From Defluviicoccus sp. (lineage in GTDB: Bacteria > Pseudomonadota > Alphaproteobacteria > MPNO01), in contig JAPPGP010000209.1 in the NCBI GenBank assembly GCA_028821395.1, positions 1 through 64,000 on the forward strand: 64,000 nt of DNA, written 5' to 3'. Positions 37,497 to 46,583 of this stretch are shown here, piece by piece; within the stretch, counting starts at the first letter, position 1; the number at the start of each line of letters is the position of its first letter. Position numbers and translations under genes: made by a program. Below the pieces are notes generated by a model. That model was not told where the DNA came from and ran no database searches. It worked only from the letters and a program-made list of their open reading frames with translations.

Positions 37497-38657
37497 GTGA
37501 CACACAAGAGGAGCCCGGCATTTGCGCTGGGCGCGATCTTCGCCACAACGATCCTGGCGCTCTCGGCGCCCGCCGGCGCAAAGAGCATGGTCGAGCAATG
37601 GCTGGATGGCGAGCTGGCCCAGGCCGGCCCGAAACTGGCCTACCAGGGCAAGCCGATCACCGTCCGCATATCCACGTTTCTCGGCGCCGGCAATCCGCTG
37701 ACCAGCGTCTGGGCACGGGCGGTCAAGCGCCTGGATGCGGAGGTCGGCGGCAAGATCCGGGTCAAGATCTTCTATGGCAACTCGCTCGCCGATGCCCAGC
37801 GCGGCGCCTTCGAGGCCGTCGCCTCCGGCGTCGCTGACGTATCGAGCTGTTATTCGTTCATCAACCCAGGGTTCTTCGATCTGCAGCTCGGATTGCGGCT
37901 CCCCTTCCTTTTCGAGAGCACCACCGTCGGATCGCACGCGATCCTTCAGATCTATCCCCAGTACTTCAAGAAGAAGTTCGAGTCGAACGGGGTGCTGTTC
38001 GCGCGATCCACCGTCACGCCGCCCAACCAGATCCTCAGCCGCGACCGGCCGATCAAGGTGCTGGAGGATCTCAAGGGCCGCAAGGTCGGCGGCAACGTGC
38101 AGCCCCAGTTCATCCGGGCGCTCGGCGCGACGCCGGTCGCCTTGACGGTGCCGGAGTACTACACCGGCTTTCAGACCGGTGTGGTCGATACCATGGCCAT
38201 GCATGACGCCGGGCTCAAGCTGTTCCGCATGATCGAGCTGACCAAGTTCCGCACGCTCGCGAACCTCAGCTCGGTGCCGATCGAATACTGCATGAACAAG
38301 GACTTCTTCCTTGGACTGCCCCGGGACGTGCGCGAAGTCTTCCATGTCTGGCTCATGCGGCTGAATCACGCGGAGGCCGAAGTCTATTTCGACAATGTCT
38401 CGGAGATTGGCAGGCGGGATGCCGCCAAGGCGGGCATCCAGACCCATACCCTGCCCGAGAAGGAGTACGCGCGCTGGGTGGCGGCGGTGCAGCCCGGAAT
38501 CGATGCCTGGGTCAAGGAGATGGAAGGCAAGGGCCTGCCGGCGCGACAGATGCTGAGCGACCTCAAGGCCAAGGTCGCGGAACTCGCCAAGCTGTCCCAT
38601 GACGCGCTGTTCAAGAAGATCTACACCGCGCCCTATCCCGGGCTGGTCGATTACTAG
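37497..38657 (+). CDS. dctP: TRAP transporter solute-binding protein DctP, copy 1
   Basis: A 386-residue periplasmic DctP-type binding protein. The N-terminal signal peptide (about 1-29) ends near LSAPAGAKS. The mature part shows the TRAP pattern ISTFLGAGNPLTSVWARAV, NSLADAQRGAFEAVASGVAD, and RALGATPVAL with the conserved Arg of the carboxylate-binding site likely nearby. GTG start after GGGGAGGAGAGG. It captures an organic acid for the DctQ-DctM channel. It differs from copy 2 only in the first ~230 residues. Confidence 0.93.
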   Translation: MTHKRSPAFALGAIFATTILALSAPAGAKSMVEQWLDGELAQAGPKLAYQGKPITVRISTFLGAGNPLTSVWARAVKRLDAEVGGKIRVKIFYGNSLADAQRGAFEAVASGVADVSSCYSFINPGFFDLQLGLRLPFLFESTTVGSHAILQIYPQYFKKKFESNGVLFARSTVTPPNQILSRDRPIKVLEDLKGRKVGGNVQPQFIRALGATPVALTVPEYYTGFQTGVVDTMAMHDAGLKLFRMIELTKFRTLANLSSVPIEYCMNKDFFLGLPRDVREVFHVWLMRLNHAEAEVYFDNVSEIGRRDAAKAGIQTHTLPEKEYARWVAAVQPGIDAWVKEMEGKGLPARQMLSDLKAKVAELAKLSHDALFKKIYTAPYPGLVDY

Positions 38658-38669
38658 GGAGATCGACCG

Positions 38670-38692
38670 GGCGCCGCTGAGCAGGCGGCGCC
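38670..38692 (+). promoter_or_regulatory. Perfect 8-bp inverted repeat between dctP and dctQ, copy 1
   Basis: GGCGCCGC (38670-38677) and GCGGCGCC (38685-38692) form a GC-rich stem with a 7-nt loop 12 nt after the dctP stop. There is no U run, so a factor-independent terminator is unlikely. A stem here would protect the dctP mRNA 3' end or attenuate, giving more binding protein than membrane subunits, as is common for such operons. Confidence 0.6.
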
Positions 38693-38713
38693 GAGGGGTC
38701 GAGACGGGCATCC

Positions 38714-39241
38714 ATGGCCGGTGATGCGCCGAGCGAACCGGAGCGCCTGGAGCAATCGGCGCTCGACCGCTTCACCCGCCACCTGTTCTTCTTCGGATCC
38801 CTCGCCTCGTTCATGGCGATGGTGCTGCTCATCGCGCTCGACACGATCCTGCGCTATTTCTTCAACGCGCCCATATTCGGTGCGCAGGAAGTCGTCGGTC
38901 TCGGGCTCCTGATCGCGTTTCTCGTGGCCCTTCCCCATTCCTGGCACGGCAACTACCACGTGCGCATGGACCTTCTCTACCAGCGCTACGGCAGGCGCGC
39001 GAAACTTCTGGTCGACGGGCTGGCGGGCATCGGGGCGCTGGCCTTCGGCGGACTCCTGGCCTACCAGGGCTATTTCACGATCTCGCGCTACATGGCCTCC
39101 AGGAAGGCGACCTCCCTGCTGGAGATCCCCTATTGGCCGTTCTCGATCTGCGTCGGCGTGTTCGCGACCGTCTTCTGCCTTTCCGTCGTCCTCAACCTGA
39201 TCCGGGCGTTCCGCACGCCCGGACCCGGCAACCCACGCTAG
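38714..39241 (+). CDS. dctQ: TRAP transporter small membrane subunit DctQ, copy 1
   Basis: A 175-residue protein with four membrane helices (about 28-50, 60-80, 100-120 and 140-165), typical of DctQ. The segment LIALDTILRYFFNAPIFGAQE is the family hallmark region (first 20 residues LIALDTILRYFFNAPIFGAQ). It links DctM to the binding protein. It ends immediately before the truncated dctM remnant, so it must work with the intact DctM of copy 2 if used. It differs from copy 2 in four residues near the C-terminus. Confidence 0.93.
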   Translation: MAGDAPSEPERLEQSALDRFTRHLFFFGSLASFMAMVLLIALDTILRYFFNAPIFGAQEVVGLGLLIAFLVALPHSWHGNYHVRMDLLYQRYGRRAKLLVDGLAGIGALAFGGLLAYQGYFTISRYMASRKATSLLEIPYWPFSICVGVFATVFCLSVVLNLIRAFRTPGPGNPR

Positions 39242-39349
39242 ATGGAACCGGTCACCCTCGGGGTCATCGGTCTGATAGCCCTCGTGGTGCTGATCGCATT
39301 CGGGGTTCCGCTCGCCTTCGCGATCACGCTGGTCGCGGTCGCCGGCATT
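39242..39349 (+). pseudogene. Truncated dctM (first 36 codons)
   Basis: The start MEPVTLGVIGLIALVVLIAF matches the intact dctM at 41351 almost exactly. The match stops at GCCGGCATT (39349), where it meets the antisense isochorismatase fragment after two extra bases. The chimeric frame ends at 39424 after about 60 codons, giving a single membrane helix only. It is a duplication by-product and not a functional permease subunit. Confidence 0.92.
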
Positions 39350-39351
39350 TT

Positions 39352-39447
39352 AATGGCGACGATCGCGGTCTCGCGCGGCCGGAGCTCCAGCATGTCCATC
39401 ATCTTGCTGGTCATGTTGGAGTGATCGACGATTTCCACCGTGGTCAT
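39352..39447 (-). pseudogene. Truncated isochorismatase-family gene (first 32 codons)
   Basis: Reads MTTVEIVDHSNMTSKMMDML and continues to codon 32, differing from the intact gene at 37318 by one residue (R9 to H), then runs into antisense dctM. It keeps the start codon and divergent promoter, so a short hybrid peptide may still be made, but the catalytic residues are lost. It marks the duplication junction. Confidence 0.92.
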
Positions 39448-39605
39448 AATTGGCTTCCCTCTGTCGTTGCACCGTCGGCGTCTCGACGTCGAAACTGCGG
39501 GTTCGTGGGCGGGATACGCCGGCTCACCGGACCGCGCCTTGACCGGCAGGATTCCCAGCCATTAGCATAGCCCGCAAGACAACCAAAAGAACAGGGGAGG
39601 AGAGG

Positions 39606-40766
39606 GTGGCACACAAGAGGAGCCCGGGATTTGCGCTGGGCGCAATCTTCGCCGGATCGATCCTGGCGCTTTCGGCGCCCGCCGGCGCAAAGAGCATGGT
39701 CGAGCAATGGCTGGATGGCGAGCTGGCCCAGGCCGGCCCGAAACTGGCCTACCAGGGCAAGCCGATCACCGTCCGCATATCCACGTTTCTCGGCGCCGGC
39801 AATCCGCTGACCAACATCTGGGCGAAGGCGGTCAAGCGCCTGGATGCCGAGGCCGGAGGCAAGATCCGGGTCAAGACCTTCTATGGCAACTCGCTCGCCG
39901 ATTCCGAGCGCGGCGCGTTCGAGGCGGTTTCCGCCGGCGTCGCTGACGTATCGAGCTGTTATTCGTTCATGAATCCCGGGTTCTTCGACCTGCAGCTCGG
40001 ACTGCGGCTCCCCTTCTTGTTCGAGAGCACCACGGTCGGATCGCACGCGATCCTTCAGATCTATCCCAAGTACTTCAAGAAGAAGTTCGAATCGAACGGC
40101 GTCTTGTTCGCGCGATCCACGGTCACCCCGCCCAACCAGATCCTGAGCCGCGATCGGCCCATCAAGGTCCTTGAGGATCTCAAGGGCCGCAAGGTCGGCG
40201 GCCCGGTGCAGCCCGAATTCATTCGGGCGCTCGGCGCGACGCCGGTCGCGTTGTCGGTACCGGAGTTTTACACCGGCTATCAAACTGGCGTGGTCGATAC
40301 CATGGCCATGCATGACGCCGGGCTCAAGCTGTTCCGCATGATCGAGCTGACCAAGTTCCGCACGCTCGCGAACCTCAGCTCGGTGCCGATCGAATACTGC
40401 ATGAACAAGGACTTCTTCCTTGGACTGCCCCGGGACGTGCGCGAAGTCTTCCATGTCTGGCTCATGCGGCTGAATCACGCGGAGGCCGAAGTCTATTTCG
40501 ACAATGTCTCGGAGATTGGCAGGCGGGATGCCGCCAAGGCGGGCATCCAGACCCATACCCTGCCCGAGAAGGAGTACGCGCGCTGGGTGGCGGCGGTGCA
40601 GCCCGGAATCGATGCCTGGGTCAAGGAGATGGAAGGCAAGGGCCTGCCGGCGCGACAGATGCTGAGCGACCTCAAGGCCAAGGTCGCGGAACTCGCCAAG
40701 CTGTCCCATGACGCGCTGTTCAAGAAGATCTACACCGCGCCCTATCCCGGGCTGGTCGATTACTAG
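39606..40766 (+). CDS. dctP: TRAP transporter solute-binding protein DctP, copy 2
   Basis: A 386-residue paralogue of the gene at 37497 with the same signal peptide and domain layout. Differences cluster in the N-terminal part: for example TTI to GSI in the signal, TSVWARAV to TNIWAKAV, DAQRG to DSERG, and NVQPQF to PVQPEF. From GVVDTMAMHDAG to the end the two are identical. The altered positions include lobe residues around the binding cleft, so ligand range could differ. GTG start after GGGGAGGAGAGG. It is followed by dctQ copy 2 and the intact dctM, so this is the complete system. Confidence 0.93.
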   Translation: MAHKRSPGFALGAIFAGSILALSAPAGAKSMVEQWLDGELAQAGPKLAYQGKPITVRISTFLGAGNPLTNIWAKAVKRLDAEAGGKIRVKTFYGNSLADSERGAFEAVSAGVADVSSCYSFMNPGFFDLQLGLRLPFLFESTTVGSHAILQIYPKYFKKKFESNGVLFARSTVTPPNQILSRDRPIKVLEDLKGRKVGGPVQPEFIRALGATPVALSVPEFYTGYQTGVVDTMAMHDAGLKLFRMIELTKFRTLANLSSVPIEYCMNKDFFLGLPRDVREVFHVWLMRLNHAEAEVYFDNVSEIGRRDAAKAGIQTHTLPEKEYARWVAAVQPGIDAWVKEMEGKGLPARQMLSDLKAKVAELAKLSHDALFKKIYTAPYPGLVDY

Positions 40767-40778
40767 GGAGATCGACCG

Positions 40779-40801
40779 GGCGCCGCTGAGCAGGCGGCGC
40801 C
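40779..40801 (+). promoter_or_regulatory. Perfect 8-bp inverted repeat between dctP and dctQ, copy 2
   Basis: Identical to the element at 38670-38692: GGCGCCGC and GCGGCGCC around TGAGCAG, 12 nt after the dctP stop. It likely sets the ratio of binding protein to membrane subunits. Confidence 0.6.
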
Positions 40802-40822
40802 GAGGGGTCGAGACGGGCATCC

Positions 40823-41350
40823 ATGGCCGGTGATGCGCCGAGCGAACCGGAGCGCCTGGAGCAATCGGCGCTCGACCGCTTCACCCGCCACCTGTTCTTC
40901 TTCGGATCCCTCGCCTCGTTCATGGCGATGGTGCTGCTCATCGCGCTCGACACGATCCTGCGCTATTTCTTCAACGCGCCCATATTCGGTGCGCAGGAAG
41001 TCGTCGGTCTCGGGCTCCTGATCGCGTTTCTCGTGGCCCTTCCCCATTCCTGGCACGGCAACTACCACGTGCGCATGGACCTTCTCTACCAGCGCTACGG
41101 CAGGCGCGCGAAACTTCTGGTCGACGGGCTGGCGGGCATCGGGGCGCTGGCCTTCGGCGGACTCCTGGCCTACCAGGGCTATTTCACGATCTCGCGCTAC
41201 ATGGCCTCCAGAAAGACGACCTCCCTGCTGGAGATCCCCTACTGGCCGTTCTCGGTCTGCGTCGGCGTGTTCGCGACCGTGTTCTGCCTTTCCGTCGTCG
41301 TCAACCTGATCCGGGCGTTCCGCACGCCCGGATCCGGCAACCCGCGCTAG
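40823..41350 (+). CDS. dctQ: TRAP transporter small membrane subunit DctQ, copy 2
   Basis: A 175-residue four-helix DctQ. It differs from copy 1 at RKTTS (RKATS), WPFSVCV (WPFSICV), VVVNL (VVLNL) and GSGN (GPGN), all in the last third. The stop is directly followed by the dctM ATG with no gap, so translation is coupled. It is the natural partner of the intact DctM. Confidence 0.94.
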   Translation: MAGDAPSEPERLEQSALDRFTRHLFFFGSLASFMAMVLLIALDTILRYFFNAPIFGAQEVVGLGLLIAFLVALPHSWHGNYHVRMDLLYQRYGRRAKLLVDGLAGIGALAFGGLLAYQGYFTISRYMASRKTTSLLEIPYWPFSVCVGVFATVFCLSVVVNLIRAFRTPGSGNPR

Positions 41351-42652
41351 ATGGAGCCGGTCACCCTCGGGGTCATCGGTCTGGTAGCCCTTGTGGTGTT
41401 GATCGCGTTCGGGGTCCCGCTCGCCTTTGCGATCACGCTGGTCGCGGTCGCCGGCATTGTCGAGATCTTCGATTTCGCGCGCGCCGCCGTGCAGATCTTC
41501 AACATGCTGTTCACCAAGGGCACCAGCTTCATCCTGGCCAGCGTGCCGCTGTTCATCTTCATGGGCCAGCTTGTCTCGGAAGGAAATATCGGCAAGGACC
41601 TCTACGACTGCGTCCACAAGTGGTTCGGCCGGCTTCCGGGCGGGCTGGCGATCACCTCCGTGCTGACCAGTGCCGGCTTCGGCGCGGTCACCGGCGTCAG
41701 CGCGGCCGCGGTGGCGACGATGGCGACCATCAGCCTGCCCGAGATGCGGCGCTACGACTACGATATCCGGCTTGCGGCCGGCAGCATCGCCTCGGCCAGC
41801 ACGCTCGCCATTCTGGTCCCGCCCAGCCTGCTGTTGGTGCTCTACGGGGTCTGGACCGAGACCTCGATCGGCCAGCTCTTCATCGCCGGCATCGTCCCGG
41901 CGATCTTCATGTCCACGGTGTTCTGCCTCTACATCTACATCCGGTGCAGGCTCAGCCCCGCGATGGGGCCGACCGGGCCGCGCTACCCGCTGGATGAGCG
42001 CCTTCGCGCGCTCGGCGCGCTGGCACCGATCCTGACGATCTTCGTCATCGTCATCGGCGGGATCTACGCCGGCGTGTTCACCCCGAGCGAGGCCGCCGGG
42101 GTCGGCTGTTTTGCGGTGCTGGTCCTGCTGATATTGACCGGGCGGCTCGACTGGCCCGGCTTCGTCCGTGCGCTGCTCAGCTCGGCACGGCTTACGGTGA
42201 TGATCTTCACCATATTCATCGCGGTAAACCTCTTCACCAGCTTCCTCGCGGTGACCGAGATCACGCCCACATTCATCGGGTTCCTGGGCGAATCGGGCCT
42301 GAATCGGTACCTGGTGATGGCGATCATCGTGGCGATGTTCGTCTTGATGGGCATGGTGCTCGACCCGATAGGGATGCTGCTGCTGGCGTTGCCGTTCGTC
42401 TTTCCGGTCGCCATGCAGCTCGGCTTTCACCCGGTTTGGTTCGGCGTCATCATCACCGTGCTGGTCGAAATCGCCCTGGTGACGCCGCCGGTCGGGTTCA
42501 ACTGCTATATCCTGAAGCAGATCGCCGGGGACGTCGAAATCAGCGACATCTTCCTCGGCACCGGCCCCTTCGTCGCCATGTCGCTGCTCCTGATCGCCGG
42601 CTTTACCGCCTTTCCTCGCATCGTCCTCTGGCTGCCGGAGGCGATGTATTAG
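41351..42652 (+). CDS. dctM: TRAP transporter large membrane subunit DctM
   Basis: A 433-residue inner-membrane permease with about 12 helices. Typical motifs include PLFIFMGQLVSEGNIG, LTSAGFGAVTGVSAAAVATM, LVPPSLLLVLYG and the C-terminal VTPPVGFNCYILKQ. It carries solute across the membrane by Na+ symport using DctP-delivered ligand. It is the only complete dctM in the window and may serve both DctP copies. It ends 59 nt before the convergent acyl-CoA ligase stop. Confidence 0.96.
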   Translation: MEPVTLGVIGLVALVVLIAFGVPLAFAITLVAVAGIVEIFDFARAAVQIFNMLFTKGTSFILASVPLFIFMGQLVSEGNIGKDLYDCVHKWFGRLPGGLAITSVLTSAGFGAVTGVSAAAVATMATISLPEMRRYDYDIRLAAGSIASASTLAILVPPSLLLVLYGVWTETSIGQLFIAGIVPAIFMSTVFCLYIYIRCRLSPAMGPTGPRYPLDERLRALGALAPILTIFVIVIGGIYAGVFTPSEAAGVGCFAVLVLLILTGRLDWPGFVRALLSSARLTVMIFTIFIAVNLFTSFLAVTEITPTFIGFLGESGLNRYLVMAIIVAMFVLMGMVLDPIGMLLLALPFVFPVAMQLGFHPVWFGVIITVLVEIALVTPPVGFNCYILKQIAGDVEISDIFLGTGPFVAMSLLLIAGFTAFPRIVLWLPEAMY

Positions 42653-42711
42653 AGCGGTATCGAATCGGGTCGGATCGCAGCCGGCGTCGTGAGGGGCGGG
42701 CGGAACCGCGC

Positions 42712-44340
42712 TCACGCCGTCGGCAGGACGTGGTCCTTGTAGTCCTCGCGGAGCTGCATCTTCAGGAGCTTGCCGGTCGCGGTGTGCGGCAGCTCGTCGA
42801 CGAACACCACGTCGTCCGGCACCCACCAGCGCGCCACCTTGCCCTCGAAATAGGCGAGCAGCGCCTCGCGGGTGAGCTCGGAGCCCTCGCGTCTGACCGC
42901 CACCAGCAGCGGGCGCTCGTCCCATTTCGGATGGCGGACGCCGATCGAGGCGGCCTCGGCGATCTCGGGATGGCCGATGGCGATGTTCTCCAGCTCGATC
43001 GAGGAGATCCACTCGCCGCCCGACTTGATGACGTCCTTCGACCGGTCGGTGACCTGCATGTTGCGCCCGGGATCGATGGTGGCGACGTCGCCGGTGGCGA
43101 ACCAGCCCTTGTCGTCATGGGTGTCGGACCCGCTCTCCCTGTAATAGGACCGGCACACCCACGGCCCGCGCACTTTCAGCATGCCGAAGGCGACGCCGTC
43201 CTCGGGCAGCGGCTTGTCGTCGTCGTCGACGATCTTCATCTCGACGCCGAAGAAGACGCGGCCCTGCTTGACCTGGCGGTCGCAGAACCGCTGCGGCGTC
43301 TCGTCCCCGGTGCGGTGGGTCGGGCTGTTGATGGTGCCGAGCGGCGACATCTCGGTCATACCCCAGGCATGGCGCACCTCGACCCCGTGGCGGGCGAGGA
43401 AGGCTTCGATCATCGCCCGCGGCACCGCCGAGCCGCCGATGACCAGCCGCTTGACGGTCGACAGCGTCTTGCCCGTCTCCTCGAGATATTGCAGCAAACC
43501 GAGCCACACCGTCGGCACCCCGGCCGAGATGGTCACCCTTTCGGTCTCCAGCATCTGGTAGATCGAGGCGCCGTCGGCGAGCGGGCCGGGCAGCACCAGC
43601 TTCGCCCCCATCATCGCCGTGAAATAGGGAAAGCCCCAGGCGTTGACGTGGAACATCGGCACCACCGGCATGGTGGTGTCGGTCGCGGCGACGTTGATCA
43701 CGTCGGGCAGCGCCGCCGACATCGCATGCAGGACGGTCGAGCGGTGGCTGTAGAGCACGCCCTTGGGGTTGCCGGTGGTGCCCGAGGAATAGCAGAGCGT
43801 GGAGGCGGTGTTCTCGTCGAAGGAGGGCCATTCGAAGTCCTCCGACGCGCCCGCCATCAGCGTCTCGTAGCAGAGCGCCCCGGGCAGGCTCGTCTCGGGC
43901 ATGTGGGCCTCGTCGGTCATGATGACGTGGGCCTCGACGGTCTCGAACCGATCGGCGAGCCGTTCCACCAGGGGGACGAAGGTGAGGTCGATGAACAGCA
44001 CCTTGTCCTCGCCGTGGTTGACGATATAGGCGATCTGCCCCGCGAACAGGCGCGGGTTGACGGTGTGGCAGACGGCGCCCGAGCCCGAGCTCGCGTAGTA
44101 GATCTCGACATGCCTGTAGGTATTCCAGGCGAGCGTGCCGACCCGGTCGGAGGGTCCGATTCCGAGCTCGCGGAGCGCGTTGGCGAGCCGCCGCGCACGG
44201 CATTCCAAATCGCCATAGCCGTAGCGGTGGATCGGCCCCTCGACGGTGCGCGAGACCACCTCGGTAGCGGCGTGATTGGTCGCGGCGTTCCTGAGCAGGG
44301 ACGAGACCAGGAGCTGCGTCCCCATCATCAGACCTTGCAT
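42712..44340 (-). CDS. Medium/long-chain fatty-acyl-CoA ligase (AMP-forming)
   Basis: A 542-residue ANL enzyme. [18 protein letters not shown] (P-loop), [50 protein letters not shown] and the catalytic Lys [12 protein letters not shown] match the fatty-acyl-CoA synthetase subgroup that begins [19 protein letters not shown] 44340 follows GAAGGAGG. It is divergent from metY. Its role is acyl activation for beta-oxidation, fitting the acyl-CoA dehydrogenase downstream. Confidence 0.93.
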   Translation of the reverse strand: MQGLMMGTQLLVSSLLRNAATNHAATEVVSRTVEGPIHRYGYGDLECRARRLANALRELGIGPSDRVGTLAWNTYRHVEIYYASSGSGAVCHTVNPRLFAGQIAYIVNHGEDKVLFIDLTFVPLVERLADRFETVEAHVIMTDEAHMPETSLPGALCYETLMAGASEDFEWPSFDENTASTLCYSSGTTGNPKGVLYSHRSTVLHAMSAALPDVINVAATDTTMPVVPMFHVNAWGFPYFTAMMGAKLVLPGPLADGASIYQMLETERVTISAGVPTVWLGLLQYLEETGKTLSTVKRLVIGGSAVPRAMIEAFLARHGVEVRHAWGMTEMSPLGTINSPTHRTGDETPQRFCDRQVKQGRVFFGVEMKIVDDDDKPLPEDGVAFGMLKVRGPWVCRSYYRESGSDTHDDKGWFATGDVATIDPGRNMQVTDRSKDVIKSGGEWISSIELENIAIGHPEIAEAASIGVRHPKWDERPLLVAVRREGSELTREALLAYFEGKVARWWVPDDVVFVDELPHTATGKLLKMQLREDYKDHVLPTA

Positions 44341-44452
44341 CGCACTGCCTCCTTCGCTCCGCTTGCCGGGGCACTCTATCGCCGCGGAAAAAGGGCGACA
44401 ATTCGATCTCGCCGGATACACTCGCCCCCGGTAACGGCGTGGGAACGAGACG

Positions 44453-45769
44453 ATGGTCGATGCCAAGCTGCCGAAATTCGACACGCTGAGCCTGCATGCC
44501 GGCCAGCAGCCCGATCCTGCGACCGGCGCCCGTGCGGTGCCGATCTACCAGACCACGTCCTACGTCTTCCCCGACACCGACCACGCCGCCTCGCTGTTCA
44601 ACCTGGAACGCGCGGGCCACATCTACACCCGCATCTCCAACCCGACCACGGCGGTGTTCGAGGAACGCATCGCGGCGCTCGAAGGCGGCGTCGGCGCGGT
44701 GGCCACGGCGAGCGGTCAGGCCGCGCTCCACCTCGCGGTGGCGACGCTGATGGACGCAGGCTCCCATATCGTCTCCTCGGCCTCGATCTATGGCGGCAGC
44801 CACAACCTGTTCACCCACACATTGCCCCGCTTCGGGATCGCGACGACCTACGTCGATCCGCGCGACCCGGCGGCGTTCGAGGCGGCGATCCGCCCGGAGA
44901 CCCGGCTGGTCTTCGGCGAGACGCTGGGCAATCCGGGGCTCGAGGTGATGGACCTCCCGCGCGTCACCGCGATCGCGCACGCGGCGGGCATTCCGGTCCT
45001 GATCGACAACACCTTCGCCTCGCCCGCATTGTTCCGCCCGTTCGACCACGGCGCCGACCTGGTGCTCCACTCGGCGACCAAGTTCTTGGGCGGGCACGGG
45101 GTCGCCATCGGCGGGGTGCTGGTCGACGGCGGCACCTTCGACTGGCAGGGATCGGGCAATTTCCCGACTTTGACCGAGCCCTATGCCGGCTATCACGGCA
45201 TCAATTTCTCGGAAGAGTTCGGCCCGAGCGCCTTCGTCATGCGGGCGCGCGCGGAGGGGCTGCGCGATTTCGGCGCCTCGATGAGCCCGGCCAACGCCTT
45301 CTACCTCTTGCAGGGGGTGGAGACGCTGCCGGTCCGCATGGCCCGCCATGTGGAGAACACACGCAGGATCGTCGCCTTTCTCGACGGGCACGGCGCAGTA
45401 TCGTCGATCGGCTACCCGGAGCTCGCGAGCCACCCCGACCATGCGCTGGCCGCGCGGCTCCTGCCCAGGGGGTGCGGCGCGGTGTTCTCTTTCGAGATCG
45501 CCGGCGGGCGCGAGGCGGGGCGGGTGTTCATCGAACGGCTCGGGCTGTTCTCCCATCTCGCCAATGTGGGCGATGCCAAGTCGCTGGTGATCCACCCGGC
45601 CTCGACCACGCATCAGCAGATGGACGCGGCGGCGCTGAATGCGGCGGGGATCGGCGAAGGGCTGGTCCGGCTCTCGGTCGGGCTGGAGGATCCGGACGAT
45701 CTGGTCGGCGACCTCGACCAGGCGCTCCGCGCGGCGGCGCGCGCCACAGCCCCGCGCGCGGCGGAGTAA
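44453..45769 (+). CDS. metY: O-acetylhomoserine sulfhydrylase-type PLP enzyme
   Basis: A 438-residue Cys/Met metabolism PLP-dependent enzyme. The N-terminal FDTLSLHAGQQPDPATGARA and YQTTSYVFPDTDHAA are diagnostic of O-acetylhomoserine aminocarboxypropyltransferase; the PLP lysine is in HSATKFLGGHG. It makes homocysteine from O-acetylhomoserine and sulfide. A second use with methanethiol or selenide is possible for the family. A hydrolase gene follows after 4 nt. Confidence 0.94.
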   Translation: MVDAKLPKFDTLSLHAGQQPDPATGARAVPIYQTTSYVFPDTDHAASLFNLERAGHIYTRISNPTTAVFEERIAALEGGVGAVATASGQAALHLAVATLMDAGSHIVSSASIYGGSHNLFTHTLPRFGIATTYVDPRDPAAFEAAIRPETRLVFGETLGNPGLEVMDLPRVTAIAHAAGIPVLIDNTFASPALFRPFDHGADLVLHSATKFLGGHGVAIGGVLVDGGTFDWQGSGNFPTLTEPYAGYHGINFSEEFGPSAFVMRARAEGLRDFGASMSPANAFYLLQGVETLPVRMARHVENTRRIVAFLDGHGAVSSIGYPELASHPDHALAARLLPRGCGAVFSFEIAGGREAGRVFIERLGLFSHLANVGDAKSLVIHPASTTHQQMDAAALNAAGIGEGLVRLSVGLEDPDDLVGDLDQALRAAARATAPRAAE

Positions 45770-45773
45770 GCCG

Positions 45774-46577
45774 ATGGAGTTTCTCGTCGACGGGAAGTCC
45801 GCCTTCGCGGCCACCGGCGGGCGGGCCTTCGATGCCGCGCGCCCAGCCATCCTGTTCGTCCACGGCGCGGCCAACGACCATTCGGTGTGGCATCTGCCGG
45901 CGCGCTATTTCGCGCATCACGGGTTTTCCGTCGCCGCGATCGACCTGCCCGGCCACGGGCGGTCGGAGGGCGCGCCGTTCGCTGCGATCAACGACATGGC
46001 AGCCTGGATTGGACGGGCGCGGGACGCGATCGGGCTCGACCGCGCGGTGCTGGCGGGGCACTCGATGGGGGCGCTGATCGCGCTTTCCGCCGCCGCCGCC
46101 GCGCCCGACAGGACGGAAAAGCTGATCCTGCTCGGCCCCGCGTCGGCGATGCCGGTGCATGACGACCTGCTGGATGCGGCCCGGCGCAACGACCGCAAGG
46201 CCATCGACCTGATCACCTATTGGGGGCTCAGCCGGGACTCGCAGATCGGTGGGCACCGCAGCCCGGGCCTCTGGATGCACGGTGGCGGACGGCGGCTGCT
46301 GGAGAGCGCCGATGACGGGGTGCTGGCGGCCGGGCTCGCCGCCTGCGCGGCGTTCGCCGACGGCGAGGCGCGCGCTCGCCTTGTGGCGGCGGAGACCCTG
46401 CTGATCCTCGGCGAGCGGGACATGATGACGCCGCTGAAGGGCGGGCTCGCGCTCGCCCGCACCATTCCCGACGCACGCTATGTGGTGCTGAAGGGGTGCG
46501 GCCACATGATGCTCGCCGAGCGGCCCAACGAGACGCTCGACGCGATGCGGGATTTCATCCTGCCGGACGCGCTATAA
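45774..46577 (+). CDS. Alpha/beta-fold hydrolase
   Basis: A 267-residue hydrolase with AILFVHGAANDHSVW, nucleophile GHSMGAL, acid GERDMMT and His GCGHMMLAERP. No signal peptide. It starts 4 nt after the metY stop and 6 nt before the acyl-CoA dehydrogenase gene, so it is inside an operon metY-hydrolase-acd-aph-DUF6285. It could be an esterase or acyl-homoserine hydrolase; not determined. Confidence 0.9.
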   Translation: MEFLVDGKSAFAATGGRAFDAARPAILFVHGAANDHSVWHLPARYFAHHGFSVAAIDLPGHGRSEGAPFAAINDMAAWIGRARDAIGLDRAVLAGHSMGALIALSAAAAAPDRTEKLILLGPASAMPVHDDLLDAARRNDRKAIDLITYWGLSRDSQIGGHRSPGLWMHGGGRRLLESADDGVLAAGLAACAAFADGEARARLVAAETLLILGERDMMTPLKGGLALARTIPDARYVVLKGCGHMMLAERPNETLDAMRDFILPDAL

Positions 46578-46583
46578 CGCGGC

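Larger units (their letters stand above)
37223..39349. repeat. Direct tandem repeat, copy 1 (isochorismatase 5' end-dctP-dctQ-dctM 5' end)
   Basis: This 2.13-kb unit recurs at 39352-41458. It runs from codon 32 of the isochorismatase gene (antisense) through the divergent promoter, dctP and dctQ to about codon 36 of dctM. Gene starts in the two copies are offset by exactly 2109 nt. Copy 2 is about 20 nt shorter because of indels in the promoter segment. The remnants at the junction show that the duplication was tandem and direct. Confidence 0.95.
39352..41458. repeat. Direct tandem repeat, copy 2
   Basis: Second copy of the unit at 37223-39349, in the same orientation and continuing into the intact dctM. 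The upstream and dctP 5' portion has many substitutions and indels relative to copy 1. The segment 40290-41211 shows no difference by eye from 38181-39102. Confidence 0.95.

Noticed and set aside
42682-42719. Imperfect inverted repeat CGGCGTCGTGAG / CTCACGCCG between dctM and the acyl-CoA ligase as a terminator
   Set aside because: Large loop, bulged stem, no U run, and it overlaps the ligase stop codon; not convincing.
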